Positions 52,211-61,678 are shown, numbered from the stretch's first letter. The stretch: 64,000 bases of DNA from Peribacillus muralis (GCF_001439925.1 NZ_LMBV01000001.1:318976-382975); one strand, 5' to 3'. Numbers and translations: made by a program. The notes: generated by a model not told the origin, from the sequence alone.

Positions 52211-52354
52211 TCAATTATTTTTTTTCGTTTGGGTACCTTCTCGATTTTTTGAGCAGGTGCCAAGAAAGACGCTGATTTCCTTTGGAGACAGGCCTATCTC
52301 TCTTGCCTCCATGATGAGTGACAACCACTGCAAATCAAGATAACTTGTTTTCAC
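52211..52354 (-). CDS. SinI-family antirepressor-like small protein
   Basis: A 47-codon gene, too short for most gene finders. It starts GTG with AGAGGTGAT 4-5 bases upstream. The product contains LQWLSLIMEAREIGLSPKEI followed by SVFL. This matches the SinI dimerisation motif (W..L..EA....SP.EI...L) that forms the helical hairpin with which SinI captures SinR. The C-terminus is basic (KNREGTQTKKNN). In B. subtilis SinI antagonises the biofilm repressor SinR and SlrA acts alike. No SinR-like DNA-binding protein is encoded in the window, so its partner is unknown. It lies 87 bases upstream of yqfZ in the same direction. Confidence 0.85.
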   Translation of the reverse strand: MKTSYLDLQWLSLIMEAREIGLSPKEISVFLGTCSKNREGTQTKKNN

Positions 52355-52462
52355 ATTTATCACCTCTTAAAATCTAATTCAACCATCAGTATAGGAAAAA
52401 CTTGCTGAGTTTTTTGTCGAATTAAGGAGATATGAAAAATGATGACTGCAGTCACATGGAAA

Positions 52463-52515
52463 AAAAACACAAAGATCCGATAGCCCTTAGCGACTTGGTC
52501 TTTGTGTTTTTTTGG
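52463..52515 (-). terminator. yqgB terminator
   Basis: AACACAAAGA and TCTTTGTGTT arms with a loop of about 30 bases that has further partial pairing; A-run on the left gives the T-run for the minus-strand gene. The plus-strand T-run makes it possibly bidirectional. Confidence 0.8.
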
Positions 52516-53295
52516 TCATTCCAAGGAGGATTTGGCAGATGTTTCTTTAATCGATAAATAAAGCATCATCAATGTGACGAACCAGCTGATGAATGAGGCA
52601 AATGGAACCGTTGCTTGAAATGAATCCATGACGGTGAAGAAAATGGTCGAAAGCGTAATACTGTATGCACCAATTCTCCAAAGATGCCTATATGAAAGCG
52701 TCCGGCCAAGGGCATTCTTGAAAAGAAGACCGAAAGCAGCAAGGATCGTTACTTTAATGAAGACTCCACTAGCTGTAAACAGGTATAATATAAGGAGCAG
52801 CAACGGAAGGATAATTGGCAGTACAGATTCGACGGAATCGAGCCAAGACGATATTTCCTCGTTATCTCCTTCGAGAAGAGAATATGGAGACGATTGCACA
52901 TTGCCTCCAGATACGAACACCAAATCGGATTTTAAAAGGGCCACAGCCTCATCAGCTTTTTCAGCCACATCTTCCGGGGTCATCGTACCGGTTCCATCCA
53001 CGAAAATTTGATAACCATTCTTATTCAAGCTAAATGGTTCATCATTATCTGTCGTCAATGTGCCATTTTGGATCTTGAATGCCGGTAAGTCTTCCGATAT
53101 TGTTTCGTGCATGGCATCTATCCCATCAACCATCATTGTACCGAAGTAAAAGGCTGAGGGAAGAAAGGCAATGAGACTTACAAAAAATACGTATAAAATC
53201 GTCTTGCCGATACCTTGGTTTTGAAAGGAAGCGATATCTTTAGGGGAATATAGGCTCACCCAAAGTTGTTTGAATATGTTCAATGTTTTCAGCAC
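52516..53295 (-). CDS. yqgB: DUF1189 membrane protein (YqgB)
   Basis: Up to 259 residues: one N-terminal membrane helix (about 30-52), an extracytoplasmic domain (about 55-160), and four C-terminal helices (about 160-250). This is the DUF1189 layout; the family is uncharacterised. The frame starts GTG 53295 with only a weak site (TTAGG); TTG 53283 (NIFKQLW...) is an alternative. Position equals yqgB of B. subtilis. Confidence 0.83.
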   Translation of the reverse strand: MLKTLNIFKQLWVSLYSPKDIASFQNQGIGKTILYVFFVSLIAFLPSAFYFGTMMVDGIDAMHETISEDLPAFKIQNGTLTTDNDEPFSLNKNGYQIFVDGTGTMTPEDVAEKADEAVALLKSDLVFVSGGNVQSSPYSLLEGDNEEISSWLDSVESVLPIILPLLLLILYLFTASGVFIKVTILAAFGLLFKNALGRTLSYRHLWRIGAYSITLSTIFFTVMDSFQATVPFASFISWFVTLMMLYLSIKETSAKSSLE

Positions 53296-53441
53296 CTAAC
53301 TTTATAAGATTCCTAACCAATTTTAACTATATGGGGAAAATAAAACAACCTGTATGATGAGTCATTGGTTTCAACTACCCATAAAGAGGCAATTATGGAG
53401 AGGTAGAGGCAATCATAAATGAAAAGAGAAAGGGCGTTTTG

Positions 53442-53930
53442 ATGGTGGATACACTTTTTTGGATAATTATTGTCCTCATGTTCATAATGGGCTTCGTCGG
53501 TCTGATATTTCCGATCATTCCAAGCGTTTTATTCATATTCGGCGGAATCGTGCTTTATGGTCTGTTTTATTCCTTTGCACCGTTTGGCTGGTTTTTCTGG
53601 ACGGTCCAAATTTTATTCGTCATCTTATTGTTCGCAGCGGATTACATTGCAAACATGGTTGGTGTCAAAAAATACGGCGGCACGAAAGCGGGCGTATGGG
53701 GCAGTACCATCGGACTTTTGGTCGGACCGTTCGTCATCCCATTCCTCGGCATCTTGATCGGCCCCTTCATCGGTGCCTTTCTGGCAGAAATCATTGTCCA
53801 TAAACAAGATCCGGTTACTGCATCCAAAATCGGCCTCGGCTCTGTCGTTGGTTTTATTAGCAGTGTAATTACGAAAGGCATCATTCAACTATTGATGATT
53901 GGTTATTTTTTATTCGTGGTATACTCATAG
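53442..53930 (+). CDS. yqgC: DUF456 membrane protein (YqgC)
   Basis: 162-residue hydrophobic protein with four or five helices and the DUF456 signature of glycine-rich segments ([39 protein letters not shown]). Function unknown. ATG 53442 follows GAAAGGGCG; an in-frame TTG one codon upstream is less likely. It precedes sodA with 137 bases between, as in B. subtilis. Confidence 0.88.
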   Translation: MVDTLFWIIIVLMFIMGFVGLIFPIIPSVLFIFGGIVLYGLFYSFAPFGWFFWTVQILFVILLFAADYIANMVGVKKYGGTKAGVWGSTIGLLVGPFVIPFLGILIGPFIGAFLAEIIVHKQDPVTASKIGLGSVVGFISSVITKGIIQLLMIGYFLFVVYS

Positions 53931-53960
53931 GAAATTAAATCGCAAAACGAGGCATAAGGT

Positions 53961-53989
53961 TTGAAAGGTTTACAAAAATTTGATACTCT
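53961..53989 (+). promoter_or_regulatory. probable sodA promoter
   Basis: TTGAAA at 53961-53966 and TACTCT at 53984-53989 with a 17-base spacer; about 80 bases of leader to the ATG. Confidence 0.6.
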
Positions 53990-54067
53990 AATGCTAGCGA
54001 GCTTCATGTATCCTTCGAGAACTGAAGCCCTCAAAAAAAAACAGCTTACATAGGGAGGAATTTTATT

Positions 54068-54676
54068 ATGGCTTTTGAACTTCCACAATTACCGTACGCA
54101 TATGATGCATTGGAACCACACATCGACAAAGAAACAATGAACATTCACCACACGAAGCATCACAACACATATGTGACAAACTTGAACAATGCTCTAGAAG
54201 GCAACCAAGAGCTTCTAAGCAAAAGCGTTGAAGAAATTGTCGCTAACCTGGATGCAGTACCAGAAGCTGCTCGTACAGCTGTACGCAACAACGGCGGCGG
54301 ACATGCTAACCACACATTATTCTGGGAAATCCTTTCACCAAACGGTGGCGGACAACCGACTGGTGAACTAGCAGACGCAATCACATCTAAATTCGGCAGC
54401 TTCGACAGCTTTAAAGAAGAATTCGCAAAAGCGGCTACTACTCGGTTTGGATCTGGCTGGGCTTGGCTTGCCGTCAACAATGGTGAGTTGGAAGTAACAA
54501 GCACTCCGAACCAAGACAATCCATTATCAGAAGGCAAAACGCCACTTCTTGGATTGGACGTTTGGGAGCATGCTTACTACCTGAACTACCAAAACCGTCG
54601 TCCTGAATACATCAATTCTTTCTGGAATGTTGTAAACTGGGATGAAGTATCAAAACGTTATAGCGCTGCAAAATAA
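54068..54676 (+). CDS. sodA: superoxide dismutase (Mn/Fe family)
   Basis: Dismutates superoxide to hydrogen peroxide and oxygen. It has 202 residues. Metal ligands: H27 (MNIHHTKHH), a His in NHTLFWEIL near 81, and D164 and H168 in [15 protein letters not shown]. Manganese use is likely from the bacillar SodA family; GGGQPTG and similar residues fit MnSOD, but sequence alone does not exclude iron. SD is GGGAGGAAT. Codon use looks optimised. Confidence 0.96.
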   Translation: MAFELPQLPYAYDALEPHIDKETMNIHHTKHHNTYVTNLNNALEGNQELLSKSVEEIVANLDAVPEAARTAVRNNGGGHANHTLFWEILSPNGGGQPTGELADAITSKFGSFDSFKEEFAKAATTRFGSGWAWLAVNNGELEVTSTPNQDNPLSEGKTPLLGLDVWEHAYYLNYQNRRPEYINSFWNVVNWDEVSKRYSAAK

Positions 54677-54688
54677 TCAATAACAAGT

Positions 54689-54729
54689 AAAAAAGACAGG
54701 ACTCCCTTTTATGGGATCCTGTCTTTTTG
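54689..54729 (+). terminator. sodA terminator
   Basis: AAAAAGACAGGA and TCCTGTCTTTTT form the stem with an inner TCCC/GGGA pair. Confidence 0.92.
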
Positions 54730-55008
54730 CTGTTTCTCCTAACTGAATCGCGGCATTCGCGAGTAAAGGAGCTGAAATCGCGAGTGAAAGTGCAAAACTC
54801 ACGAGTGCAAACTGCGCAATCATGAGGTGCCCCAAAAATTGAAGTGCGCGAGTATGAGCACCAAACTCCACCAGTAAACGGCAGAAACTCACACACACTT
54901 CTCTGTCACCGCCCCCAGTCTAGCCAATCGAAGTTTTCTTGCTTTTTTTTACATAAATCCCCTTGATCTTTCAAACACTAGAGTGGAATTTAAAGGAGAG
55001 TTAAAACA
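54730..55008. other. gap between sodA and yqgE with repeat units
   Basis: No gene is seen. The left two thirds (54754-54895) are the repeat array B described separately. The right end should contain the yqgE promoter (AT-rich, TTGATC at 54962-54967), but I found no convincing -10 at proper distance. Confidence 0.5.
54754..54895. repeat. degenerate ~20-22 bp intergenic repeat, array B
   Basis: Units of the type AAACTCRCGAGTRNAAA begin near 54754 (TTCGCGAGTAAAGG), 54775 (AAATCGCGAGTGAAAG), 54795 (AAACTCACGAGTGCAAA), 54817 (AATCATGAGG), 54842 (AGTGCGCGAGTATGAG), 54863 (AAACTCCACCAGTAAAC) and 54885 (AAACTCACACAC). Spacing is 20-25 bases. The unit equals that of array A at 16494-16643. The ACTCGCGAGT core is palindromic. 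The array begins right after the sodA terminator. Confidence 0.7.
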
Positions 55009-56229
55009 ATGGGTATTTTAGAGAGAGTGTTGGGTGAAGCGGGAGGGAAGAAGGATTTACATCTCCTTTTGTTTATCGGCGGCCTGTACAGCCTGAGTAT
55101 TGCTTTATCCAATACATTCGTTAATGTGTACTTGTGGAAACAATCCGGTCAAATTGTTGATATTGCCGTATATAATCTAACCGTGGTGCTTTTTCAGCCG
55201 CTAACCTTTGTCTTTGCTGGCAGGTTGGCGAAAAAAGTGGATCGAATCATTGTTTTGCGTCTTGGTGTTATCTTTTTGGCCTTGTTTTATTTATCTGTCC
55301 TTTTGGTCGGGACTCGTGCCACGGATTTCATTTGGCTTCTTGGTGCAATGATCGGGATAGGGTATGGGTTTTATTGGCTGGCGTTTAATGTATTGACTTT
55401 CGAGATTACGGAGCCGGAAACGAGGGACTTCTTCAATGGTTTTTTAGGGATTTTGTCATCCCTAGGAGGAATGATTGGTCCGATTCTGTCAGGGTTCATC
55501 ATTTCGAGGCTTGAAAAATTCACGGGATATTCCATTGTATTCGGATTATCATTGCTCTTGTTTTCCGTTGCCGTGCTGCTCAGTTTTTCGTTAAAAAGGC
55601 GTCCTGCGCATGGGAAGTACTATTTCCTCCGGATATTGAAAGAACGTAAACATAATCGGAATTGGCAGTTGATCACTCGCGCCCATTTTTTTCAAGGGCT
55701 ACGCGAGGGTACCTTCATGTTCATCATTTCCATTATCGTTTTCATTCAGACGGATAGTGAACTTGCCTTAGGGAGCTATGGTTTGTTAAATTCCGCGATA
55801 GCCTTCGTTGCGTATTATCTCGCTTCGCGGTATATAAAACAACCGATGCGAAAAAAAGCGATACTTGTAGGGGGGATCCTCTTGTATGCAGGGGTCTTGC
55901 TGATCGCTTTTGATGTCACTTTCGGAAAGCTTCTCATATATGGGGCAATTGTTGCAACCGCTTATCCGATCCTGCTGGTCCCGTATATTTCGTTAACCTA
56001 TGACATCATAGGCCGCGCATGGAAAGCTGCGGAAATGAGGATTGAATATATCGTCGTCAGGGAGTTATTCGTCCATCTTGGAAGGATTGTATCCATATTA
56101 GGGTTCATTTTGTCCGTCCTGTTTTTCGACCTAAAGCAGGTGCTGCCGATTTATCTGTTAATCGTCGGTGCAGGACATACCATGATTTATTGGTTTGTAC
56201 GGAAGATCGATATCAACGACCAAGATTGA
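55009..56229 (+). CDS. yqgE: MFS transporter (YqgE)
   Basis: 406-residue major facilitator protein with about 12 membrane helices and a central cytoplasmic loop (about 200-222, LKRRPAHGKYYFLRILKERK). The MFS motif A-like GRLAKKVDR lies between helices 2 and 3. Substrate unknown. SD is AAAGGAGAG. The place before pbpA equals yqgE of B. subtilis. Confidence 0.9.
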   Translation: MGILERVLGEAGGKKDLHLLLFIGGLYSLSIALSNTFVNVYLWKQSGQIVDIAVYNLTVVLFQPLTFVFAGRLAKKVDRIIVLRLGVIFLALFYLSVLLVGTRATDFIWLLGAMIGIGYGFYWLAFNVLTFEITEPETRDFFNGFLGILSSLGGMIGPILSGFIISRLEKFTGYSIVFGLSLLLFSVAVLLSFSLKRRPAHGKYYFLRILKERKHNRNWQLITRAHFFQGLREGTFMFIISIIVFIQTDSELALGSYGLLNSAIAFVAYYLASRYIKQPMRKKAILVGGILLYAGVLLIAFDVTFGKLLIYGAIVATAYPILLVPYISLTYDIIGRAWKAAEMRIEYIVVRELFVHLGRIVSILGFILSVLFFDLKQVLPIYLLIVGAGHTMIYWFVRKIDINDQD

Positions 56230-56230
56230 G

Positions 56231-56258
56231 AAAGGGGCCTAAAAGGGCCCCTTTTCAA
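56231..56258 (+). terminator. yqgE terminator
   Basis: AAAGGGGCC and GGCCCCTTT pair around TAAAAG, followed by TTC. Confidence 0.85.
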
Positions 56259-56414
56259 TGACGTGACATCACAAATATGAGGCGCAAGTCACGTTTTTTC
56301 GGAAGTTCGCCAGTTGTTTAATATTTCTAGCACACTAAGGTAGAAAAAAATATAAATGTTCTATAGAATGGTATAGGACCATTATGACTATGTATAAAGG
56401 ATGTGTGGCTTAGT

Positions 56415-58589
56415 GTGAATAAAAAGAAAAAGAAAAAGACGCATGTACCTTTCAGATTGAATATTCTTTTCTTTTTAGTGTTTGTTTTGTTTTCCGCTCT
56501 CATTTTACGCTTAGGTGTTGTACAGATTGTGTATGGTGATGATTACCGGCGTGAAATTGAAAGAACAGAGGAAGTGACCGTGAATAATTCGGTGCCCCGC
56601 GGGAAAATGTATGACCGGAACTTGAAGCTGATGGTCGACAACCAACCACTGGATGCAATTACATATACACGACAGCAAGGTACGAAGACAGCAGATATGG
56701 TGGAAACCGCCGAGAAACTCGCAAAGTTGATCGAAAAAGATACGGACAAAGTGACTGAACGCGATATGAAGGATTTTTGGATATTGAATAATCCGGAGTT
56801 GGCTGAAAAAAAGGTTACCACTAAAGAAAGAAAGAAAGTCGAAGAGGGTGAGCTGGAAGAGAGTGACCTGTATAAGATTCAGCTCGACCGGATAACAGAG
56901 GATGAAATAAAACTATCCGACAAGGATATGGAAACCCTCGCGATATACAGGGAGTTTGCCAGCGGATATGCCCTTACGCCACAGATTGTAAAAAACAAGA
57001 AAGTAACGAAAGAAGAATTCGCCAGGGTCAGTGAAAACCTTGATTCCCTCCCAGGGGTGGATATATCAACAGATTGGGATCGTTTTTATACGTATAATAA
57101 AACACTTAAATCTGTATTGGGCAAAGTTTCTTCTTCTGAAGAAGGCTTGCCTAGTGAAAGTCTCAACTATTACTTAGCCCGTGACTACAGTCGGAATGAT
57201 CGTGTAGGGAAGAGTTATATAGAGCTGCAATACGAAGATATCCTCCAAGGGCAGAAAGCGAAAGTAAGGAATGTGACTGATAAATCAGGAAATGTCGTCG
57301 ACTCCGAAGTGATCTCTGAAGGGCAGCGTGGAAAAGACCTTATCTTGACGGTTGATATGGACTTACAGCTGGCAACAGAAAAAATCATTGAAAAGCAGTT
57401 GATCGCCAAGAAAAAAATGGGTAACACCAAGTTTTTGGATAGAGCCTTTGTCGTCATGATGGACCCTGATACGGGGGAAGTTTTGACGATGGCAGGAAAG
57501 AAATATGAAAAGGATCCGAAAACAGGGAAATCCTCCATTGAGGACTTTGCTTTAGGAAATATCACGACTTCCTATACGATGGGGTCAGCCGTGAAAGGTG
57601 CAACTGTATTAACCGGCTATCAGCAAGGCGCGATTCAGCCTGGCACGTCCTTTTACGATACGAAGTTGAGAATCAAAGGTACACCGCCCAAAGGTTCATA
57701 TAGTGACTTCGGGAACATCAATGATTTGACCGCATTAAAGGTTTCTTCGAACGTTTATATGTTCAGAACGGCAATTAATATTGCAGGTGCGCACTATGTA
57801 CCGAATGAACCTTTGAACATTAGTTCAGGCGCGTTTTCGACGATGCGGAATTCATTTGCCCAGTTTGGCTTGGGTGTGCGCACGGGAATCGATCTTCCAA
57901 ATGAAATGAGCGGTTTCAAAGGTTCCGAAGTATCTCCAGGTAAGCTTCTTGATCTCGCTATCGGCCAGTATGATACGTACACGCCGATGCAGCTCGTGCA
58001 ATATGTTTCAGCAATTGCCAATGGCGGAAACCGCATGAAGCCTCACATGGTCAAGGAAATTCGTGATCCGGTCGATAACAACGAGGAATTGGGACCTGTC
58101 GCCGAAGACGTTTCACCGACGGTCATGAATCGCCTGGATATGAAGGAAGACTGGATCAAGCGCGTCCAGAGCGGCTTCGAGAAAGTTTCAATGGAGCAAG
58201 GCGGGACAGCTTATAGGTTTTTCGGGGATAAACCTTATACAGTCGCTGCTAAAACAGGGACGGCTGAAGCGTTCTATGATGGACCGGACCGGGAGAAGTT
58301 TAGCGAGCCCCAAGAAACGATGAACATCACGATGGTGGGCTATGCACCTGCTAAAAACCCTGAAGTTGCATTTGCGGTCGTCGTACCGTGGGCATATCAG
58401 GGCCATACGGGTCATGACATGAGTAAAGAAATAGGTGAGGAAATCATGGACACGTATTTCAAACTGAAAAAAGAACGGGAAAAGAAGAAAGATGAAGATA
58501 CAGACAAATCGACTGATTTAAAAGTAGAGAATGGTAAAGACGTACAAAAAGACCAGGCAGAAGTTAGAAAAAGCCAGGAAAATGAATGA
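56415..58589 (+). CDS. pbpA: penicillin-binding protein 2A (class B transpeptidase)
   Basis: Elongation-specific peptidoglycan transpeptidase. It has 724 residues: basic N-terminus and one membrane anchor (about 15-40), a non-catalytic pedestal domain (VPRGKMYDRNLKLM), and the transpeptidase domain with SAVK (Ser 391, Lys 394), SSN (444-446) and KTGT (613-616). The C-terminal tail (about 690-724) is highly charged and probably disordered. I prefer GTG 56415 over GTG 56403 because AAAGGATG spaces better to it and the product then starts with the basic NKKKKKK. Names in use: PBP2A, yqgF. Confidence 0.94.
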   Translation: MNKKKKKKTHVPFRLNILFFLVFVLFSALILRLGVVQIVYGDDYRREIERTEEVTVNNSVPRGKMYDRNLKLMVDNQPLDAITYTRQQGTKTADMVETAEKLAKLIEKDTDKVTERDMKDFWILNNPELAEKKVTTKERKKVEEGELEESDLYKIQLDRITEDEIKLSDKDMETLAIYREFASGYALTPQIVKNKKVTKEEFARVSENLDSLPGVDISTDWDRFYTYNKTLKSVLGKVSSSEEGLPSESLNYYLARDYSRNDRVGKSYIELQYEDILQGQKAKVRNVTDKSGNVVDSEVISEGQRGKDLILTVDMDLQLATEKIIEKQLIAKKKMGNTKFLDRAFVVMMDPDTGEVLTMAGKKYEKDPKTGKSSIEDFALGNITTSYTMGSAVKGATVLTGYQQGAIQPGTSFYDTKLRIKGTPPKGSYSDFGNINDLTALKVSSNVYMFRTAINIAGAHYVPNEPLNISSGAFSTMRNSFAQFGLGVRTGIDLPNEMSGFKGSEVSPGKLLDLAIGQYDTYTPMQLVQYVSAIANGGNRMKPHMVKEIRDPVDNNEELGPVAEDVSPTVMNRLDMKEDWIKRVQSGFEKVSMEQGGTAYRFFGDKPYTVAAKTGTAEAFYDGPDREKFSEPQETMNITMVGYAPAKNPEVAFAVVVPWAYQGHTGHDMSKEIGEEIMDTYFKLKKEREKKKDEDTDKSTDLKVENGKDVQKDQAEVRKSQENE

Positions 58590-58596
58590 AGTCAAA

Positions 58597-58634
58597 GCAC
58601 GTTTTCGGATAAAACCGAAGACGTGTTTTTTTTT
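58597..58634 (+). terminator. pbpA terminator
   Basis: CACGTTTTCGG and CCGAAGACGTG pair around ATAAAA, followed by nine T. Confidence 0.92.
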
Positions 58635-58655
58635 CATCCATCCTGTTTTGACATC

Positions 58656-58730
58656 TTTACAATTCGCACACAATAATTTACGGAATATTTACAAATGCTT
58701 TAAACGGGGTTTACAGTCTGAAAGTATGAT
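58656..58730 (+). promoter_or_regulatory. PhoP box array and promoter of the pst operon
   Basis: Four TTTAMR hexamers lie at exactly 11-base spacing: TTTACG 58677, TTTACA 58688, TTTAAA 58699 and TTTACA 58710, with a further TTTACA at 58656. This is the direct-repeat pattern (TTAACA-like, 11-base period) bound by phosphorylated PhoP in Bacillus. TATGAT at 58725-58730 is the likely -10. The layout predicts induction under phosphate starvation. Confidence 0.8.
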
Positions 58731-58779
58731 TTGGTTGTAGGACAAAATATTCATATAAAATTCTTAGGGGGATTTACAA

Positions 58780-59742
58780 ATGAGACGTTTCAAAGGTATT
58801 GCAATGACTGTAGTTATGGGTGGAGTAATTGCAGTGGCGGCAGGTTGTGGATCTGATGACGCTAAGACAAGCAGCAGCGAAGGAAAAGGATCGGGCCAAC
58901 TGCAGGGAGAAGTGATTACCGATGGTTCTTCAACGGTCTTCCCGATCATGGAGGCAGTTGCAGAGGAATATATGGGTACACAGCCTGATGTGAAGGTTTC
59001 AGTGGGAGCGTCAGGAACAGGTGGGGGATTCAAGAAATTCATCGCTGGTGATACGGATCTAGCCAATGCATCCCGTCCGGTCAAAGAAGAAGAAACTGCC
59101 TTACTTGAAGAAAAGGGAGTTAAATATACAGAGTTGAAACTGGCATTTGACGGTATTTCAATCGTTGCCAATAAAGATAATGAATTCATCGATTCACTAA
59201 CAGTTGAAGAACTTCAAAAACTATGGGTTGATAATGGAAAGGTGAAGAAATGGTCTGATATACGCCCTGAATGGCCGAAGGAAGAAATTAAATTCTACTC
59301 TCCGGGAACAGATTCAGGCACATATGATTATTTCAATGAAGTGATCCTTGAAGAAAAACCGATGGTGGAAAATGCCACGCTTTCCGAGGATGATAACGTT
59401 CTTGTACAAGGCGTGGAAGGTGATAAAAATGCGATTGGATTCTTCGGTTATGCCTACTACTCTGAAAATAAAGATAAGCTGAAGATCCTTTCCATCGACA
59501 ACGGCAAAGGTGCCGTAGAGCCAACGCATGAAACGATTAAAAGTGGGGAGTATGCACCATTGTCACGTCCGCTTTACACATATGTAGCCAATAAGTCGGT
59601 AGCTGAAAAAGAACAAGTTGCAGATTATACTCAATTCGTCATTGAAAATGCAGGAGAGCTTGCAGAAGAAGTGGGATATATCAGCCTGCCAGAAGAAGAG
59701 TATCAGAAAGATCTTGATAAATTAAAAGAATTGGAAAAATAA
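58780..59742 (+). CDS. pstS: phosphate ABC transporter substrate-binding lipoprotein PstS
   Basis: Extracellular phosphate receptor. It has 320 residues, a type II signal peptide with lipobox AAGC (Cys 23), then a Ser/Gly-rich linker. Phosphate-binding segments are DGSSTVFPIM, GASGTGGGFKKF, ASRPVKEEE and SPGTDSGTYDYF. It is the first gene of the pst operon, and a stable hairpin after it probably raises its yield over pstC. SD is AGGGGGA. Confidence 0.96.
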   Translation: MRRFKGIAMTVVMGGVIAVAAGCGSDDAKTSSSEGKGSGQLQGEVITDGSSTVFPIMEAVAEEYMGTQPDVKVSVGASGTGGGFKKFIAGDTDLANASRPVKEEETALLEEKGVKYTELKLAFDGISIVANKDNEFIDSLTVEELQKLWVDNGKVKKWSDIRPEWPKEEIKFYSPGTDSGTYDYFNEVILEEKPMVENATLSEDDNVLVQGVEGDKNAIGFFGYAYYSENKDKLKILSIDNGKGAVEPTHETIKSGEYAPLSRPLYTYVANKSVAEKEQVADYTQFVIENAGELAEEVGYISLPEEEYQKDLDKLKELEK

Positions 59743-59765
59743 ACGATATTACAGGCTATTGAAAT

Positions 59766-59790
59766 CCCGCCTTGACTCGATTAAGGCGGG
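59766..59790 (+). promoter_or_regulatory. pstS-pstC intercistronic hairpin
   Basis: CCCGCCTT (59766-59773) and AAGGCGGG (59783-59790) form a perfect stem with a 9-base loop and no T-run. Such structures stabilise the upstream pstS mRNA or attenuate readthrough into the permease genes. Confidence 0.75.
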
Positions 59791-59841
59791 GGTAACAGCT
59801 TGTAAATCCAAAAATTGCGTGTCTGAAATGGAGGATGCAAG

Positions 59842-60780
59842 TTGGAACTTAGAAAAACAGAAACCTATTCTGTACAGCAAATGATCCTGGAAAAGAAAAG
59901 TAAGAAAAAAATCAATATGGAAAAAGTCATGCCTAAGCTTTTGTTCCTTATGGCGGCAATTTCCGTTTTTACTACAATCGGGATCATCCTGACCCTTATA
60001 TTTGAAACGTTTATCTTTTTTGACAGAGTGTCCATCGTCAAATTTTTGACAGAAGCTAAATGGCTCCCATTTGCTTCCACACCTTCCTATGGGATTATGC
60101 CCCTTGTCATTGGGACGTTGAAGATCACAGTCATAGCAGCGGTGGTTGCAGTTCCAATAGGGCTTGCAACAGCCATTTTCTTGAGTGAATATGCATCTGA
60201 GAAAACACGGAGAATCATCAAGCCGATTTTAGAAGTTTTAGCTGGGATTCCTACTATCGTTTACGGCTTCTTTGCCTTAACTTTTGTAACACCGGTTTTG
60301 CGGGATCTTTTTCCTTCCCTTGACATGTTCAATGCTTTAAGTCCTGGAATCGTTGTAGGTATCATGATCATGCCGATGATAGCCTCTTTGTCGGAAGATG
60401 CCCTTGTATCAGTGCCGAAGTCGATTCGCGAAGGTGCGTATGCTTTAGGAGCAACGAAACTCGAAACGACGATTAAAGTGGTATTGCCAGCAGCCATCTC
60501 AGGAATTGTGGCTTCCATCGTTCTTGCTTTATCCAGAGCGATCGGGGAAACGATGATTGTGAGTGTTGCCGGTGGCTCGACCCCAAACATGAGCATGGAT
60601 GTGACGTCATCGATCCAAACGATGACTGCTTATATCGTACAGGTCAGTTCGGGGGATGCAGGGTACGGGACAACGATTTACTACAGCATATATGCGGTTG
60701 GTATGACACTGTTCGTCTTTACGCTCATCATGAATTTACTGGCGCAGTTCATCTCTCGCAAGTTCAGGGAGGAATATTAA
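59842..60780 (+). CDS. pstC: phosphate ABC transporter permease PstC
   Basis: Membrane subunit of the Pst high-affinity phosphate importer. It has 312 residues, a basic N-terminal extension (about 1-32), six helices, and the EAA-type loop ALGATKLETTIKVVLP followed by [17 protein letters not shown]. The start is TTG with GGAGGATG upstream. pstA starts 3 bases after its stop. Confidence 0.95.
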   Translation: MELRKTETYSVQQMILEKKSKKKINMEKVMPKLLFLMAAISVFTTIGIILTLIFETFIFFDRVSIVKFLTEAKWLPFASTPSYGIMPLVIGTLKITVIAAVVAVPIGLATAIFLSEYASEKTRRIIKPILEVLAGIPTIVYGFFALTFVTPVLRDLFPSLDMFNALSPGIVVGIMIMPMIASLSEDALVSVPKSIREGAYALGATKLETTIKVVLPAAISGIVASIVLALSRAIGETMIVSVAGGSTPNMSMDVTSSIQTMTAYIVQVSSGDAGYGTTIYYSIYAVGMTLFVFTLIMNLLAQFISRKFREEY

Positions 60781-60783
60781 GAC

Positions 60784-61662
60784 ATGAAGCTGATAAACAA
60801 AAGTCAAGTTGCAAAAAAGATGCCCGTCAGGCTGGCCGTAAATACGGTATGTAAAGGATTGTTCTTCTTGGCAACACTGGTTGGCCTCATCGTTTTGGCC
60901 ATCTTATTTTATCGGATATTCACTCAAGGAATTGGTAGTCTGAATGGGGATTTCCTGCAGAATTTCGCTTCGAGGAAACCGGAAGAAGCTGGAATAAAGG
61001 CAGCATTGATCGGGTCGATCTGGTTGATGGTAGTCGTGGCTCCAGTTTCCCTGCTGCTTGGTGTCGGAACGGCCATTTATTTAGAGGAATATGCCAGGAA
61101 AAATTGGATCACCACTTTCATCAAAGTGAATATTTCCAATCTGGCAGGTGTCCCGTCAATAGTATTTGGACTGCTGGGCTTAACGGTTTTCGTCCGTGCG
61201 CTGGCATTGGATCGGTCCATATTGGCAGCAGGCTTGACGATGAGCCTACTCGTTCTTCCAGTCATCATAGTAGCTGCCCAAGAGGCCATACGTGCAGTAC
61301 CGCGTGATTTAAGGGAAGCTTCCTTTGGAATGGGTGCAACAAAGTGGCAGACGATATTGAAAGTGGTCCTGCCGGCTGCGGTACCTGGTATTTTAACTGG
61401 GGGAATACTGGCTTTGTCACGGGCAATCGGTGAAACGGCGCCACTTGTGGTGGTTGGCATACCGATGTTCATCGCCTTTTTACCACAAACGGTCATGGAT
61501 ACATTTACAGTTCTGCCGATGCAAATCTATAATTGGACATCTCGTCCACAGGAGGAATTCCAGCAGGTTGCTGCCGCGGGAATCATCGTTTTACTCATCC
61601 TGTTAATTTTTATGAATTCAATAGCGGTTTTAATTCGAAATAAATTCCAGAAAAGATACTAA
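60784..61662 (+). CDS. pstA: phosphate ABC transporter permease PstA
   Basis: Second membrane subunit, 292 residues and six helices. The EAA-type loop is [18 protein letters not shown] followed by [20 protein letters not shown]. It lies 3 bases after pstC and 16 before pstB. The order pstS-C-A-B-phoU is the usual one. Confidence 0.95.
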   Translation: MKLINKSQVAKKMPVRLAVNTVCKGLFFLATLVGLIVLAILFYRIFTQGIGSLNGDFLQNFASRKPEEAGIKAALIGSIWLMVVVAPVSLLLGVGTAIYLEEYARKNWITTFIKVNISNLAGVPSIVFGLLGLTVFVRALALDRSILAAGLTMSLLVLPVIIVAAQEAIRAVPRDLREASFGMGATKWQTILKVVLPAAVPGILTGGILALSRAIGETAPLVVVGIPMFIAFLPQTVMDTFTVLPMQIYNWTSRPQEEFQQVAAAGIIVLLILLIFMNSIAVLIRNKFQKRY

Positions 61663-61678
61663 TAGGAGGAAGGAAAGC

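Noticed and set aside
52143-52343. 66-codon plus-strand frame opposite the SinI-like gene
   Set aside because: The minus-strand frame has the SD, the motif and proper size; the plus-strand frame lacks both an SD and homology.
54754-54895. Array B as CRISPR
   Set aside because: Units are degenerate and directly adjacent without unique spacers of constant length, and no cas genes are in the window.
54612-54898. Minus-strand frames across the sodA terminator and repeat array
   Set aside because: They run through a terminator and repetitive DNA and overlap the sodA 3' end; no SD.
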